DNA of 64,000 bases from JAHEGP01 sp963751595 (GCA_963751595.1 CAVVVC010000005.1:95821-159820); one strand, 5' to 3'. Shown: positions 55,060 through 63,730, counted from the stretch's first letter. Made by a program: numbers and translations. The notes: generated by a model not told the origin, from the sequence alone.

Positions 55060-56844
55060 TCAGCCTACCGGTTCGCCGTGCATCTCCTTGAACGCCAGCA
55101 GATTTGGGGCCCACAGGTGCGCCTGGGGATCGACATCGATGTGCACCACCGCCGGCTTGCCGCTGGCGATGGCCTGTTCCAGCACCCCGGACAACTGTGC
55201 CGGGTCACCCACACGGGCGCCGTGGGCGCCCATCGCCCTGGCCACCTCATCGAAGCGAATCTCCTCGAAGTCGGTGTTGATGGTGCCCTCGGCCTCGATA
55301 CCCATGCTACTGCGCAGTTCGCCGATGCCAAACTGTTGTGTCAGTTTGACCATACCCCACTGACGGTCACACAGCACCAGGTAAACCACCGGTAGCCCTT
55401 CCCGAACCGCCGTCTCGACTTCCTGCAAGTGCATACCCATCGCACCGTCACCGATGATACACACCACCGGGCGTTCCGGGTGCGCCACCTTAAGCCCCAG
55501 CGCCTGGCCCACGCCGGCTCCCAGCATGCCAAACTTGAAGGTCGAGTGAATCGCATCGGGTCGCGCGTTGCGGTAGTAATGGGCACACCAGACCGCGGTA
55601 TTACCGCCGTCGATAACCAACATCGCGTCGTCACCGAACACCTTCCTGGCCGTGCTTGGCACGTGGGCAGGATGCATCGGTGTGGTTTCGATGGCCAGGG
55701 CAGCATCCAGCTCGGACCGGGTCTTCGCCTTCTCCTCCAACAGTTGGGCAACGATCTCGTGGCGCGATGCCAATACCGGGGGGGCCACCGCTTGGCGTTG
55801 CAGCTGCTGCAATAGCAGGGTCAGAAAAACCTTCACGTCTCCCAGGATTGCGAGGTCCACCGGGCGATTATGGCCGATGATGGCACCATCGATATCAACC
55901 TGGATAGTGCGTTTACCAAGCTCGGGAGCGGAGCCTCCCCAATGATGACCCCTGCCCCACCAGTCGGTTTCACCCACCCGGGAACCGAGAATCAGGAACA
56001 GGTCGCTGCGGCTGCGGGTGCTCTCAACGGTACTCAGGGTGCTATTGGGGATGGCTAGCGGGTTTTCCTCATCCAGTACCCCCCGTGCTCCCCAGCTAGC
56101 GGTGATGGGAGCCGCCAGCGCGTCAGCCACGGCATGCAGTTCGGCCGCGGCCTGGGCGTGCACGATACCACTGCCGGCGTGGATGACCGGGAAGTCAGCT
56201 TCACGCAACAGGGTTGCTGCGGCCGCAACCTGGGCGGGGTCGACCGCCATCGGTGCGGTGGGGCGATAACAGCCAGGAGCGGCCCCGGGATCGGCGGGAA
56301 AAGCATGCGCGCCATTGAGGATATTTTCGGGGACATCCAGATGCACCACCGCGGGACGACCGCTCCAACACATTCGAAACGCCTGCCGGGTGAGTTCCAG
56401 CAGGCGCCCGGGTTCGCTCACCGTGGCGCTCCATTTGCTCATCGGGGCGGTGACGCCGACCTGATCGAAATACTGAAAGGTACCACCACGGTCGGGATAG
56501 GCAATACCGGTGCGCCGACAACTGGTAATCAGCAACACCCGATTGCCCTCGCCGCTCTCTACGGCCACGCCGGGCAAGATATTGGCCACTCCGGGCCCGT
56601 TGCTGGCCATACACACACCGAGTTTGCCGGTGGAGCGGGCATAAGCGCCAGCCATATGGGCCGCACTGGTTTCGTGACGCGGTGACACCAGGGTGATGCC
56701 ATATTTGGCGAATGCAGCATAAAACCCGAGGTAGGTGCCGTCGACAATGCCGAAGACCCGGTTAACACCTTCCGCGGCCAACATGGCAGCCAGTACCTCG
56801 CCCCCGATTCGGGGTGTACCCTGTGATTCCTCCGTCGGTGCCAT
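55060..56844 (-). CDS. Thiamine diphosphate-dependent enzyme (acetolactate synthase-like family)
   Basis: 594-aa ThDP enzyme with three domains. The activating Glu lies in SPRHETSAAHMAGAYARSTG. The middle domain includes FPVIHAGSGIVHAQAAAELH. The C-terminal diphosphate-binding motif is IIGDGAMGMHLQEVETAVRE followed by DRQWGMVKL, where the usual Asn-Asn pair is replaced by CDRQ. The start is ATG 56844 with AAGGAG ten bases upstream. Family includes acetolactate synthase, oxalyl-CoA decarboxylase and benzoylformate decarboxylase. The exact reaction is not predictable. It leads a putative operon with the transporter and the SDR fusion. Confidence 0.85.
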   Translation of the reverse strand: MAPTEESQGTPRIGGEVLAAMLAAEGVNRVFGIVDGTYLGFYAAFAKYGITLVSPRHETSAAHMAGAYARSTGKLGVCMASNGPGVANILPGVAVESGEGNRVLLITSCRRTGIAYPDRGGTFQYFDQVGVTAPMSKWSATVSEPGRLLELTRQAFRMCWSGRPAVVHLDVPENILNGAHAFPADPGAAPGCYRPTAPMAVDPAQVAAAATLLREADFPVIHAGSGIVHAQAAAELHAVADALAAPITASWGARGVLDEENPLAIPNSTLSTVESTRSRSDLFLILGSRVGETDWWGRGHHWGGSAPELGKRTIQVDIDGAIIGHNRPVDLAILGDVKVFLTLLLQQLQRQAVAPPVLASRHEIVAQLLEEKAKTRSELDAALAIETTPMHPAHVPSTARKVFGDDAMLVIDGGNTAVWCAHYYRNARPDAIHSTFKFGMLGAGVGQALGLKVAHPERPVVCIIGDGAMGMHLQEVETAVREGLPVVYLVLCDRQWGMVKLTQQFGIGELRSSMGIEAEGTINTDFEEIRFDEVARAMGAHGARVGDPAQLSGVLEQAIASGKPAVVHIDVDPQAHLWAPNLLAFKEMHGEPVG

Positions 56845-56996
56845 CGCGCGCAATCTCCTTACTGGAAGTCAGGGCATCCAATCTAAGACCCACGGCGGAT
56901 AGTTACTTTGATCCAATCGAAGTTTGCTCACAATCAATGGCACGTTCATTTGCGAGCAAGCGATCTCGGCAGGATCCAAAATCATCCTGCCGCTGC

Positions 56997-57749
56997 TCAG
57001 GATAGCCCGGCGACCCACTGTGCCAGGCTGTCGTAAACCCGGGCGTCAGTACCCGAGAGCTGCGCTTCGTCCTCCGGCCGGTACTTGCCGGTTCTCACCA
57101 GGCAGGCGTGCAGCCCCGCGTCGAGTGCACCCAGCACATCGGCCCTGACGTCATCACCCACCATAACAACCTCACCGGGCAGGCAATCCATATCGGCAAC
57201 CGCCGCCTGAAAAAATCCCGGCGCGGGTTTGCCAAGAATCTCGGCCTCAACCCCGGCGGCGTATTCCAACGCCCGCACGAAGGGGCCGGCGTCCAGCATG
57301 AATTCCTGTCGGGCACGGTAGTAGCGGTTATCGCCCACGGCCAGCAGCGGAGCGCCCGCCAACAGTGCCTGGAAAGCGCGGTTCATTCCGGCGTAGGTAA
57401 AGCCGTCGGCGGCATCACAGACCACGACCGCCTGACCCCTGCCCCCTTCGAGCCCGGTAAAATCCTCTGCCAGCGCAGGGTCGATCAACAGCAGGGGATC
57501 CTGATGCAATTGCTCAAGGCGCCGACGAATCGCCATGGGCGCGGTGAAAACCTCGGGCGCCGCCGCCGGGAAACCAAGGCGCTGCAGATCCTGGCAGAGC
57601 ACCCTGCGACTGCGGCGCGAGGTATTGGTGATATAGCGCAGTGCACAGCCCCGGGCCTTGAGCTCGTCCACGGCATCACGGGAGCCCGCCAGCGCCGCGC
57701 CGTCCTGCTCCAGCACCCCGGCAATGTCCAGCAGTACACCCTTGATCAT
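56997..57749 (-). CDS. HAD-superfamily hydrolase (LHPP/NagD-like)
   Basis: 250-aa HAD phosphatase of the class IIA (NagD/LHPP) type. The usual DxDGV nucleophile loop reads LLDIAGVLEQDG, so the acid/base second Asp is not a simple DxD. Later motifs are YITNTSRRS, the Lys-containing ILGKPAPGFFQ and the Asp pair MVGDDVRADVLGALDAG. GGAGG lies five bases before ATG 57749. The altered loop (IAG for IDG) is also known from LHPP-like proteins. Substrate probably a small phosphoester or phospho-amino acid. Confidence 0.85.
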   Translation of the reverse strand: MIKGVLLDIAGVLEQDGAALAGSRDAVDELKARGCALRYITNTSRRSRRVLCQDLQRLGFPAAAPEVFTAPMAIRRRLEQLHQDPLLLIDPALAEDFTGLEGGRGQAVVVCDAADGFTYAGMNRAFQALLAGAPLLAVGDNRYYRARQEFMLDAGPFVRALEYAAGVEAEILGKPAPGFFQAAVADMDCLPGEVVMVGDDVRADVLGALDAGLHACLVRTGKYRPEDEAQLSGTDARVYDSLAQWVAGLS

Positions 57750-57845
57750 CAGTACCTCCACGGGCAGACCTGTTGGTGTTCAATTGCGAAGTTCCATTGG
57801 GAACCGCCATTGCCCAGGCATCGGGCTGGCAAAACCCGGCGCTGC

Positions 57846-58928
57846 TCAGCCCGGCGACGTCATCCGAAGCGCCACCGAACGGCAATCTCCCGCTGCCGGG
57901 GGACCGCCGAAATGGCCAGCCGGCGCCGTACCGCAGGCCGCACAGTTACCCTCCGCATCCAGGCCCCAATACCCCAGCCGATACCAGTCGCGTTCCACCA
58001 GCAGCGCATCGCAGTGGTGACACCAGGTGCTGGCCCCCTGTTTGTCGTGCACATTACCCACGTAGGCATAGCGCACACCATTGGCGCGGGCGATGCTACG
58101 GGCCCGGCTGAGAGTCGCCCCGGGGGTAGCTGAATGCCCGCGCATTTTCCAGTCCGGGTGAAACGCCGTGAAGTGCATGGGCACATCGGCACCGAGATGA
58201 TCCACGACCCAGCGCGTCATCTGCTCCAGCTCGGCGTCAGTGTCGTTTTCTCCGGGTATCAGCAGCGTCGTCAGCTCCAGCCAGGTGTCGGTCTGGTGGA
58301 CGATGTACTGCAGGGTATCCAGCACGGGCGCCAGCCTACCGCCGCAGATCTTGTGGTAGAAACGGTCCGTGAACGCCTTTAGGTCGACATTGGCCGCGTC
58401 CATCGCCTGAAAAAATTCCCCCCGGGGTTCGGGGTCGATGTAGCCGGCGGTAACAGCCACGCTATTGATACCCCGCGCCCGACAGGCAGCGGCGACATCG
58501 ACCGCGTACTCGAGAAAAATAACCGGGTCATTGTAAGTGAAGGCAACACTGCGACAGTTCATGTCGGCCGCTGTCCGGGCCAGTTGCCCGGGGCTGGCGG
58601 CATCGGCCAGGGTGTCCATTTCCCGGGATTTGCTCATATCCCAGTTCTGGCAGAACTTGCAGGCCAGGTTGCAGCCGGCGGTGCCGAAGGACAGCACCCG
58701 GCTCCCGGGATAGAAATGGTTGAGGGGCTTTTTCTCGATGGGGTCGACACAAAAACCGCTGGAGCGGCCGTAGCTCACCAGCTTGACTTCGTTATCCAGG
58801 CGCTGGCGCACATAGCACAAACCCCGCTGGCCCTCGCGTAAGTGACAATGGCGGGGGCAAAGGTCGCACTGCAACTGGCCATTGGCCATTGGGTGCCAGT
58901 AACGGGTCGATACGACGGTCGGTTTCAT
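57846..58928 (-). CDS. amrS: AmmeMemoRadiSam system radical SAM enzyme (AmrS type)
   Basis: 360-aa radical SAM protein. N-terminal cysteines CDLCPRHCHLREGQRGLC precede the radical SAM cluster motif CNLACKFCQNWDMS. Residues SVAFTYNDPVIFLEYAVDVA and LLIPGENDTDAELEQM are typical of this family. The C-terminus holds two rubredoxin-like pairs, CHHC and CAAC, that may bind a metal. It is divergent from the genes for the other two system components, 69 bases away. The biochemical reaction of this system is not established. Confidence 0.92.
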   Translation of the reverse strand: MKPTVVSTRYWHPMANGQLQCDLCPRHCHLREGQRGLCYVRQRLDNEVKLVSYGRSSGFCVDPIEKKPLNHFYPGSRVLSFGTAGCNLACKFCQNWDMSKSREMDTLADAASPGQLARTAADMNCRSVAFTYNDPVIFLEYAVDVAAACRARGINSVAVTAGYIDPEPRGEFFQAMDAANVDLKAFTDRFYHKICGGRLAPVLDTLQYIVHQTDTWLELTTLLIPGENDTDAELEQMTRWVVDHLGADVPMHFTAFHPDWKMRGHSATPGATLSRARSIARANGVRYAYVGNVHDKQGASTWCHHCDALLVERDWYRLGYWGLDAEGNCAACGTAPAGHFGGPPAAGDCRSVALRMTSPG

Positions 58929-58997
58929 GTATTGTAATTTGACATTCTCTTACCCATGTATCAAGCATGGTTAAACAGGTAGACCTGCAGAAATGGT

Positions 58998-59789
58998 ATG
59001 AGTTCAATGACAACACGACAAGCTGCCGTGGCCGGCCTGTTTTATGACGCCGATGCCCGGCATTTACAACACCACATTGCCGCACTGATGAGCGCCGCCA
59101 GCTCGCCCAGCCTGGACCCACCGCGGGTGCTGATCGTACCCCATGCCGGCTATGTGTACTCGGGGCCCATCGCAGCCGCGGCCTATAGTTGCCTGAAAGC
59201 GTTTCGCCACCAATTCAGTCGAGTCGCGCTATTCGGACCAGCCCACCGGGTCTACCTGCCGGGCATGGCGGTACCGTCGGTGGCCGCCTTTGAAACACCG
59301 CTGGGGAAGGTAGAACTGGATCGAGCCGCCATTGCGGCGCTCACGGGTTTGCCCGGTATGGTGGTCTGGGATGCGGCCCACCGCGAGGAACACAGCCTGG
59401 AAGTTCAACTGCCGTTTCTGCAGGCCACCCTCGACGCATTCACCCTGGTGCCGGTGGTGGTGGGTGACTGCGACCGGCGACAGGTCGCCCGTGCGATGGA
59501 TATGCTGTGCGCCGATCGGGGCACCCTGCTGGTGGTCAGTAGCGACCTGTCCCACTTTCATCACTATGAGCGCGCGAATACCATCGACCAGCGTACCTGC
59601 GAGCGCCTGCTGGCCAAGAGCGACAACCTCGACGGCGAGGAGGCCTGCGGCGCCCGCGCCCTCAATGGCCTGATGGCGAGCCAGACGGCCAAGGATCTGC
59701 GGGTGGAATTGTTGGAACGTTGCAACTCCGGCGATACTGCGGGCGACCGCGAGAGCGTGGTGGGCTATGGCGCCTTTATCCTCCATTGA
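58998..59789 (+). CDS. amrB: AmmeMemoRadiSam system protein B (MEMO-like)
   Basis: 263-aa member of the MEMO family, related to extradiol dioxygenase-like folds. Conserved histidine contexts are seen: IVPHAGYVYSGP, FGPAHRVYLPG, EEHSLEVQLPFL and SSDLSHFHHYERA. Together these form the putative metal/active site of the family. The start is uncertain: a second ATG four codons later (59007) is equally possible and neither has a strong ribosome-binding site. It overlaps the next gene by 23 bases, indicating coupling. Confidence 0.92.
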   Translation: MSSMTTRQAAVAGLFYDADARHLQHHIAALMSAASSPSLDPPRVLIVPHAGYVYSGPIAAAAYSCLKAFRHQFSRVALFGPAHRVYLPGMAVPSVAAFETPLGKVELDRAAIAALTGLPGMVVWDAAHREEHSLEVQLPFLQATLDAFTLVPVVVGDCDRRQVARAMDMLCADRGTLLVVSSDLSHFHHYERANTIDQRTCERLLAKSDNLDGEEACGARALNGLMASQTAKDLRVELLERCNSGDTAGDRESVVGYGAFILH

Positions 59790-60354
59790 ACTGGGCCGGG
59801 ATGTGCGCAGCCAGTTGCTGGCAATCGCGCGCCAGGCGATCGAGTATGGCCTGCGGGGTGACGAGCGCACGCTGCCCCTGCTGGACCAGCTACCAGTTAA
59901 CCTGCAAACCCCGGCGGCGGTCTTCGTGACCCTGACCAGAAACCAGCAGTTGCGCGGCTGCATCGGCTCCCTCAAGGCCGTCGATGCACTCGCCGTCGCC
60001 GTCGCCAGGGCCGCGGTCGGCGCGGCGATTCGCGACCCCAGATTTCCGCCGCTCGGGGCCGATGAACTCGAGGACACAGGAATCGAGGTGTCCGTGTTGT
60101 CGCCACTGAAACCCCTGCCGATTGCCAATCGCGCTGAACTGCTGCGCCAGTTGCGCCCGGGACTGGACGGCCTGCTAGTGGAAGATAAAGACGGCCACAG
60201 CGCGACGTTTCTACCCAAAGTCTGGCAGCAACTTCCCACCCCGGGGCTGTTTTTCGAGCAGCTACTGACAAAGGCCGGGCTACCGGCGGATTACTGGTCC
60301 AACGAGCTGCGTTTCTACCGCTACCAAACCCTATGCTTCGATGAGTTGGGGTAG
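59767..60354 (+). CDS. amrA: AmmeMemoRadiSam system protein A (AMMECR1-like)
   Basis: 195-aa AMMECR1-domain protein. The family hallmark QLRGCIGSLKA is present, with AAVGAAIRDPRFPPLGADEL, EVSVLSPLKPL, and GLLVEDKDGHSATFLPKVW. Length matches the family. Gene overlap with the MEMO-like gene and divergent linkage to the radical SAM gene make a complete AmmeMemoRadiSam set, which is conserved from bacteria to archaea. The human fusion homologue names derive from AMMECR1 and MEMO1. Reaction unknown. Confidence 0.92.
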   Translation: MAPLSSIELGRDVRSQLLAIARQAIEYGLRGDERTLPLLDQLPVNLQTPAAVFVTLTRNQQLRGCIGSLKAVDALAVAVARAAVGAAIRDPRFPPLGADELEDTGIEVSVLSPLKPLPIANRAELLRQLRPGLDGLLVEDKDGHSATFLPKVWQQLPTPGLFFEQLLTKAGLPADYWSNELRFYRYQTLCFDELG

Positions 60355-60434
60355 TATGCTCTGGATTCCTGCGGCCCGATTCGCGAAGCGCAGCGCCAGG
60401 GCACGCGGGTTTTCAGTCTGGAGGAAGAAGTACT

Positions 60435-60710
60435 ATGAGCGAACTCAGCGACCGTTTTGAAGCCACTGTAAAATACGTGCAAACCGCCGAAGGTGACTTT
60501 AAACCGTCAAACGATCTGCAGTTGGAGATGTACGGCCTTTTCAAGCAAGCGACCCAGGGCGATGTTTCCGGCAGGAAGCCGGGCTTCACCAACCTTGTCG
60601 GTCGGGCCAAGTACTCAGCCTGGGAAGCGGTAAGGGGGATGTCAGCCGAAGACGCGATGCAAGCCTATATCGACGCCGTCGAAACGCTTAAATCGAAGCA
60701 CGGCGGCTAG
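60435..60710 (+). CDS. Acyl-CoA-binding protein (ACBP)
   Basis: 91-aa single-domain ACBP. Four-helix pattern visible, with LSDRFEATVKYVQTAEGDF, PSNDLQLEMYGLFKQATQGD, the ligand-binding YGLFKQAT and KYSAWEAVRGMSAEDAMQAY. Binds medium- to long-chain acyl-CoA esters in the cytosol in eukaryotes and some bacteria. A GAGGAAG lies before the ATG. Independent transcription unit 80 bases after the AMMECR1-like gene. Confidence 0.94.
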   Translation: MSELSDRFEATVKYVQTAEGDFKPSNDLQLEMYGLFKQATQGDVSGRKPGFTNLVGRAKYSAWEAVRGMSAEDAMQAYIDAVETLKSKHGG

Positions 60711-60745
60711 CCGCGACTCAGCTGGCAGCGGCCGAAGGGGCTCCC

Positions 60746-61681
60746 TCAACTGATCGGCTCGCCGCTGAGCAATTCCTCCAGCCGATCCATTACCCAGTTC
60801 AGCGCCACCGCCAGGGAAGCGGCAATCACTGCGGCTTCCAGCCTGAACACTGCTGAATCAATCGTTGGGGTAATGACAAAGATGACGCCGGCCGATATCA
60901 GCATCGCGGTCAGCGGGCTTGCCGTCGGCAACAGGCGCATACCCATCACCAGGGAGACAATTCCCATTGACTGGAAGGCCAGCGAAGGCAGGGGCAGGCC
61001 AAGCAGGGCACCAGCCGCGGTTGCACCCAGCACCGTACCCACGGCAAAGCGCAGGGCTCCATCAACATGGGTGCCCGGGGCTGCGAAATAGCGCATCGCA
61101 AACATCAGCGACATCCAGTAGACGTAAGCCCCGTCGAAAAAACTGCTGATCAACATGATGACAACCAGCCCAAACCACAGCGACACGAACACGGAGAACC
61201 CGTAGAACTGCCCCCCCGGCGTCGGGGGCCTGATCGACTCCTTACCCGACAGCAGCGCCACCGCGATACCCAGAGCCGAAGAGAGCAGGAAAGTCAGGGC
61301 CAGGGAGCCATCGCCCGGGGGCTGGGCGCGGGCGTCCAGCATAATCCAGGCGAACATGGCGAAGACGAAACAGCGCGAGCCGACCTTACCGGCCTCCCAG
61401 CCAACCAATGCCGACATCACCGGTATGATCACGACCGGGTTCACCCAGGGCGGAGTCGCAAAATCGAGATAGGTCGCCACGCCTACCGCGACCACAGCGC
61501 CCATGGCCAGGTAGCGGTTAGCCATCATGGAGCCCATGTAGCCGATGATGACCCCCGCTATGGCACCGGGCACCGCAGCCGGACCAAATACCCAGAAGCT
61601 GCATAGCATAGCCACACCGAGGGTCGCGAAAATCGTCGCGACCAGATGCCAGGGTAAGACTCTGCCTGCTGCCTGATTCAT
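60746..61681 (-). CDS. FUSC-like/DUF2955-type inner-membrane protein
   Basis: 311-aa integral membrane protein with about ten hydrophobic segments, including VPGAIAGVIIGYMGSMMANR, PVVIIPVMSALVGWEAGKVG and VSLWFGLVVIMLISSFF. The layout resembles membrane halves of FUSC/aromatic acid exporter (YccS/AaeB) proteins, without the long cytosolic domain. The start at 61681 has AGGCGGTG just upstream; a longer frame to 61720 is less likely. Function in export of small acids is a family-based guess. Confidence 0.75.
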   Translation of the reverse strand: MNQAAGRVLPWHLVATIFATLGVAMLCSFWVFGPAAVPGAIAGVIIGYMGSMMANRYLAMGAVVAVGVATYLDFATPPWVNPVVIIPVMSALVGWEAGKVGSRCFVFAMFAWIMLDARAQPPGDGSLALTFLLSSALGIAVALLSGKESIRPPTPGGQFYGFSVFVSLWFGLVVIMLISSFFDGAYVYWMSLMFAMRYFAAPGTHVDGALRFAVGTVLGATAAGALLGLPLPSLAFQSMGIVSLVMGMRLLPTASPLTAMLISAGVIFVITPTIDSAVFRLEAAVIAASLAVALNWVMDRLEELLSGEPIS

Positions 61682-61783
61682 GTCACCGCCTGTTTCCGCA
61701 TGTCCGCCGCCAACGCCCATGACGAGGATAGGTTTTCACGACCCCGATGTCCATCCGCCACGTGTCAGCCCGCAGCCTGCGCT

Positions 61784-62438
61784 TCAAACGTCGCCGGCTT
61801 CAGCACGGGACGCGGAGGGCTTGATTGCCAGCTTGACCCCCACTTTCACCAGTCCCGCAGTTTGCTGCAATGCTTTTTTCACAATGTTGCCAGTGCTGTC
61901 ACCATCCAGCCTCTGGCGATTTAACTGAGCGGAACGGGCGTCGCTGCTGGCGCGTTGCATCAGCTGTTCCAGCACGTCGATATTCCACGCGTCCGAATCC
62001 GGTGACAGCGCAACCGGGACTGCCATAGACTGCTCCGAAAGGCCAATCGCCTGATGGCTGTATTCACCAGCTGCAGTATCGGAAGCATCGAAAGCAAAAT
62101 TACGGAAGACGCTGATGGCTTCTTGTGGGTTAGGTGCGGCACCGGTGTGGACAGGCGCATTATCGTAGTTCGCATAGAAGTTCAGTTGTCGTTGCCGGCA
62201 CCGTCATTGGCCAATGCAGTAATCTGTGGTCCACTGGTTGATGGAGCAAAACCGTAACCACCAGGAAAACCGCCATTGTCAGAGAAACCATCCCAGGGTG
62301 TGAAGAAGGGGGCAGCACCGTAGCCCTGAAAGTCATCAGTAAATCCAGTGATCACTGCATTTGAAGCTGATGAGAACGCTATAGCAGATGTTAATGCTAG
62401 TGCTGTCAGACCGGCTTTAGTTAATTTTTCTGTAACAT
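61784..62438 (-). pseudogene. Frameshifted exported protein of a PEP-CTERM-like family, fused to an unrelated tail
   Basis: Starting at ATG 62438, with AGAGGT eight bases upstream, the sequence encodes a signal peptide (KAGLTALALTSAIAFSSASN) and a mature region (FTDDFQGYGAAPFFTPWDG, GFAPSTSGPQITALANDGAG), but only if one A is added to the run of five A's at 62425-62429. A second one-base deletion near 62188 joins it to NFYANYDNAPVHTGAAPNPQ and EAISVFRNFAFDASD. The tail beyond about 62030 (MAVPVALSPDSDAWNID) is unrelated and higher in GC. No sorting signal is present. Decayed or misassembled gene. Confidence 0.6.
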
Positions 62439-63127
62439 TTGGTTGTACCTCTTTGTAAGGTTGTCTTAATTAATTTACGAACAACGCATCGTTACGTGGT
62501 TCGTTGTAAAACTGCCAGAATCCGACAAAACACAGCAAAACGTCATTGTTATTGCAACAGTCTGATATGACATGGCTATATAGTAAAACTATGCCTGCTA
62601 TATAGCAAGCAAAATTGATGCCAATTTATTAACTTGTTGTATTTATGAGATATTATGAAAACTTAGTACATTAATGGTTTCTAATGTGTAAGTAAAAGCG
62701 ACAGAAATATACATTATTTTCAAGTGGAACTACAATAAAAAGATATATAAAAAATATATATTACAATAGGTTATGGTTATTATTATGGTTGATCTCCAGG
62801 TAAGTATGAGATGTCATATAAAGTTACAGCTGTCGATGGTATTTACATATTGCTATATAGAGTATGCGGTCTGGATATCGTTGATTGCACGTTAATTTGA
62901 GGTCATGAGGTGTTTCGGCGGTTTATTACGTTAAGATTTTCATTATTTTTCTGTTCATGATAATCAACCGTTGTAGTTGATTGGCTTAGGATTAGTGTTT
63001 TCAATTTTGCACCGATGGGCGTAAACCTGTTTGTTATTCCTGGCATAATTGCAAAAACGGCTACAGCAATTCCGCTAGCTTTTATTCATCGGGTTTTATC
63101 TTCATCTGTGATTTATTTTTTCTTATG
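62439..63127. other. AT-rich intergenic region with repeated GCTATATAG motifs
   Basis: About 690 bases with strikingly low GC compared with the rest of the window. The 9-mer GCTATATAG occurs at 62575-62583, 62597-62605 and 62852-62860, the second as the perfect palindrome GCTATATAGC. No gene with family features; one 40-codon frame near 62772 lacks a ribosome-binding site. It could hold binding sites and promoters for the flanking genes. Confidence 0.5.
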
Positions 63128-63168
63128 AAAAAAACCACGCCCTCTCACAAGTTAAAGAAGAGGGGTGG
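63128..63168 (-). terminator. Intrinsic terminator on the minus strand
   Basis: CCACGCCCTCT (63135-63145) pairs with AGAGGGGTGG (63159-63168), ten base pairs with one bulged G, loop of 13. On the minus strand the stem is followed by seven T's (A's at 63128-63134). It would end transcription from the PilZ-like gene, or belong to the structured element next to it. Confidence 0.7.
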
Positions 63169-63255
63169 CCGAAAGATCCGTATTTTGTCTGCTACGGGAT
63201 GGAGCTAGGCAGTCCTTTTAGTTTGCGCCCCTCAAAGGCTGAGGTAGGAGGCGTG
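63135..63255 (+). promoter_or_regulatory. Candidate structured leader with alternative pairings before a tiny ORF
   Basis: Read on the plus strand, CACGCC (63136-63141) can pair with GGTG in the terminator-like stem or with GGCGTG (63250-63255), which overlaps the Shine-Dalgarno GGAGG of the small ORF at 63257. Two more stems exist: CCGTA/TACGG (63178-63200 region) and CCTCA/TGAGG (63228-63243). Such mutually exclusive pairing resembles a riboswitch or RNA thermometer, but no known class is recognised. Confidence 0.3.
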
Positions 63256-63256
63256 T

Positions 63257-63346
63257 ATGAAAACGCTGCGCGGTGTATTTATTTGTGTAGACGGGTGTTA
63301 TTTCTGTCCGGGAGAATTTTTTTTAGGAGAACATGCTTCCGTTTAA
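63257..63346 (+). CDS. Possible 29-aa Cys-rich small protein
   Basis: Short frame beginning with ATG after a near-perfect TAGGAGG six bases upstream. Product MKTLRGVFICVDGCYFCPG plus ten further residues, with three Cys. Unrecognised. The good ribosome-binding site is the only support, and it may be a chance match within the structured element. Confidence 0.25.
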   Translation: MKTLRGVFICVDGCYFCPGEFFLGEHASV

Positions 63347-63383
63347 CCGGTTGATCTACAATATCAGAGCTAGTAAGGTCTGA

Positions 63384-63680
63384 TCAGACGCAATCTGTTA
63401 GATGGTTGCTTGAATAAAATCCCTTGATAACGCTGAATCCATAAGCGGTTCTGTAATCATCTATCGTATCGCTATAACAGATACGGCCCAATACTTTCTG
63501 GGTGTGTTCATCGGGGAATCGCAACTTTACTTCGATCCTGTCTTCAAGTTCGAATTTCTCTTCGCTTAAAAAACGAAACCCGCCTTTACAGATATGTTCG
63601 ATATGGAAAGACTGTTCGGCAAGGTGATTCTGTGCTTCACCATTCTTATTCAATACTTGTATAAAACATTGTTGTGTCAT
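63384..63680 (-). CDS. PilZ-like small protein
   Basis: 98-aa protein with a PilZ-type beta-barrel pattern: FHIEHICKGGFRFLSEEKFE, then LEDRIEVKLRFPDEHTQKVL and GRICYSDTIDDYRTAYGFSV. The N-terminal RxxxR loop that binds c-di-GMP in classical PilZ domains is not seen, and the D/NxSxxG motif is reduced to HICKGG. It may therefore be a non-binding PilZ relative. It is isolated in the AT-rich region, between two PEP-CTERM-like gene pieces. Confidence 0.65.
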   Translation of the reverse strand: MTQQCFIQVLNKNGEAQNHLAEQSFHIEHICKGGFRFLSEEKFELEDRIEVKLRFPDEHTQKVLGRICYSDTIDDYRTAYGFSVIKGFYSSNHLTDCV

Positions 63681-63730
63681 GCGGTTTTCTATTGTTGCCT
63701 CATTTTCCAGTAAAATTATTGGTTTATGTA

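Noticed and set aside
62772..62894. 40-codon plus-strand ORF in the AT-rich gap
   Set aside because: No ribosome-binding site and no recognisable features. Chance ORFs are expected in this stretch.
63200..63240. Possible c-di-GMP-I riboswitch on the minus strand
   Set aside because: Only a GCGCAAACTAAAAGG-like piece resembles the core. The first half with GGGCAAACC and the tetraloop receptor is missing, so no known riboswitch class is called.
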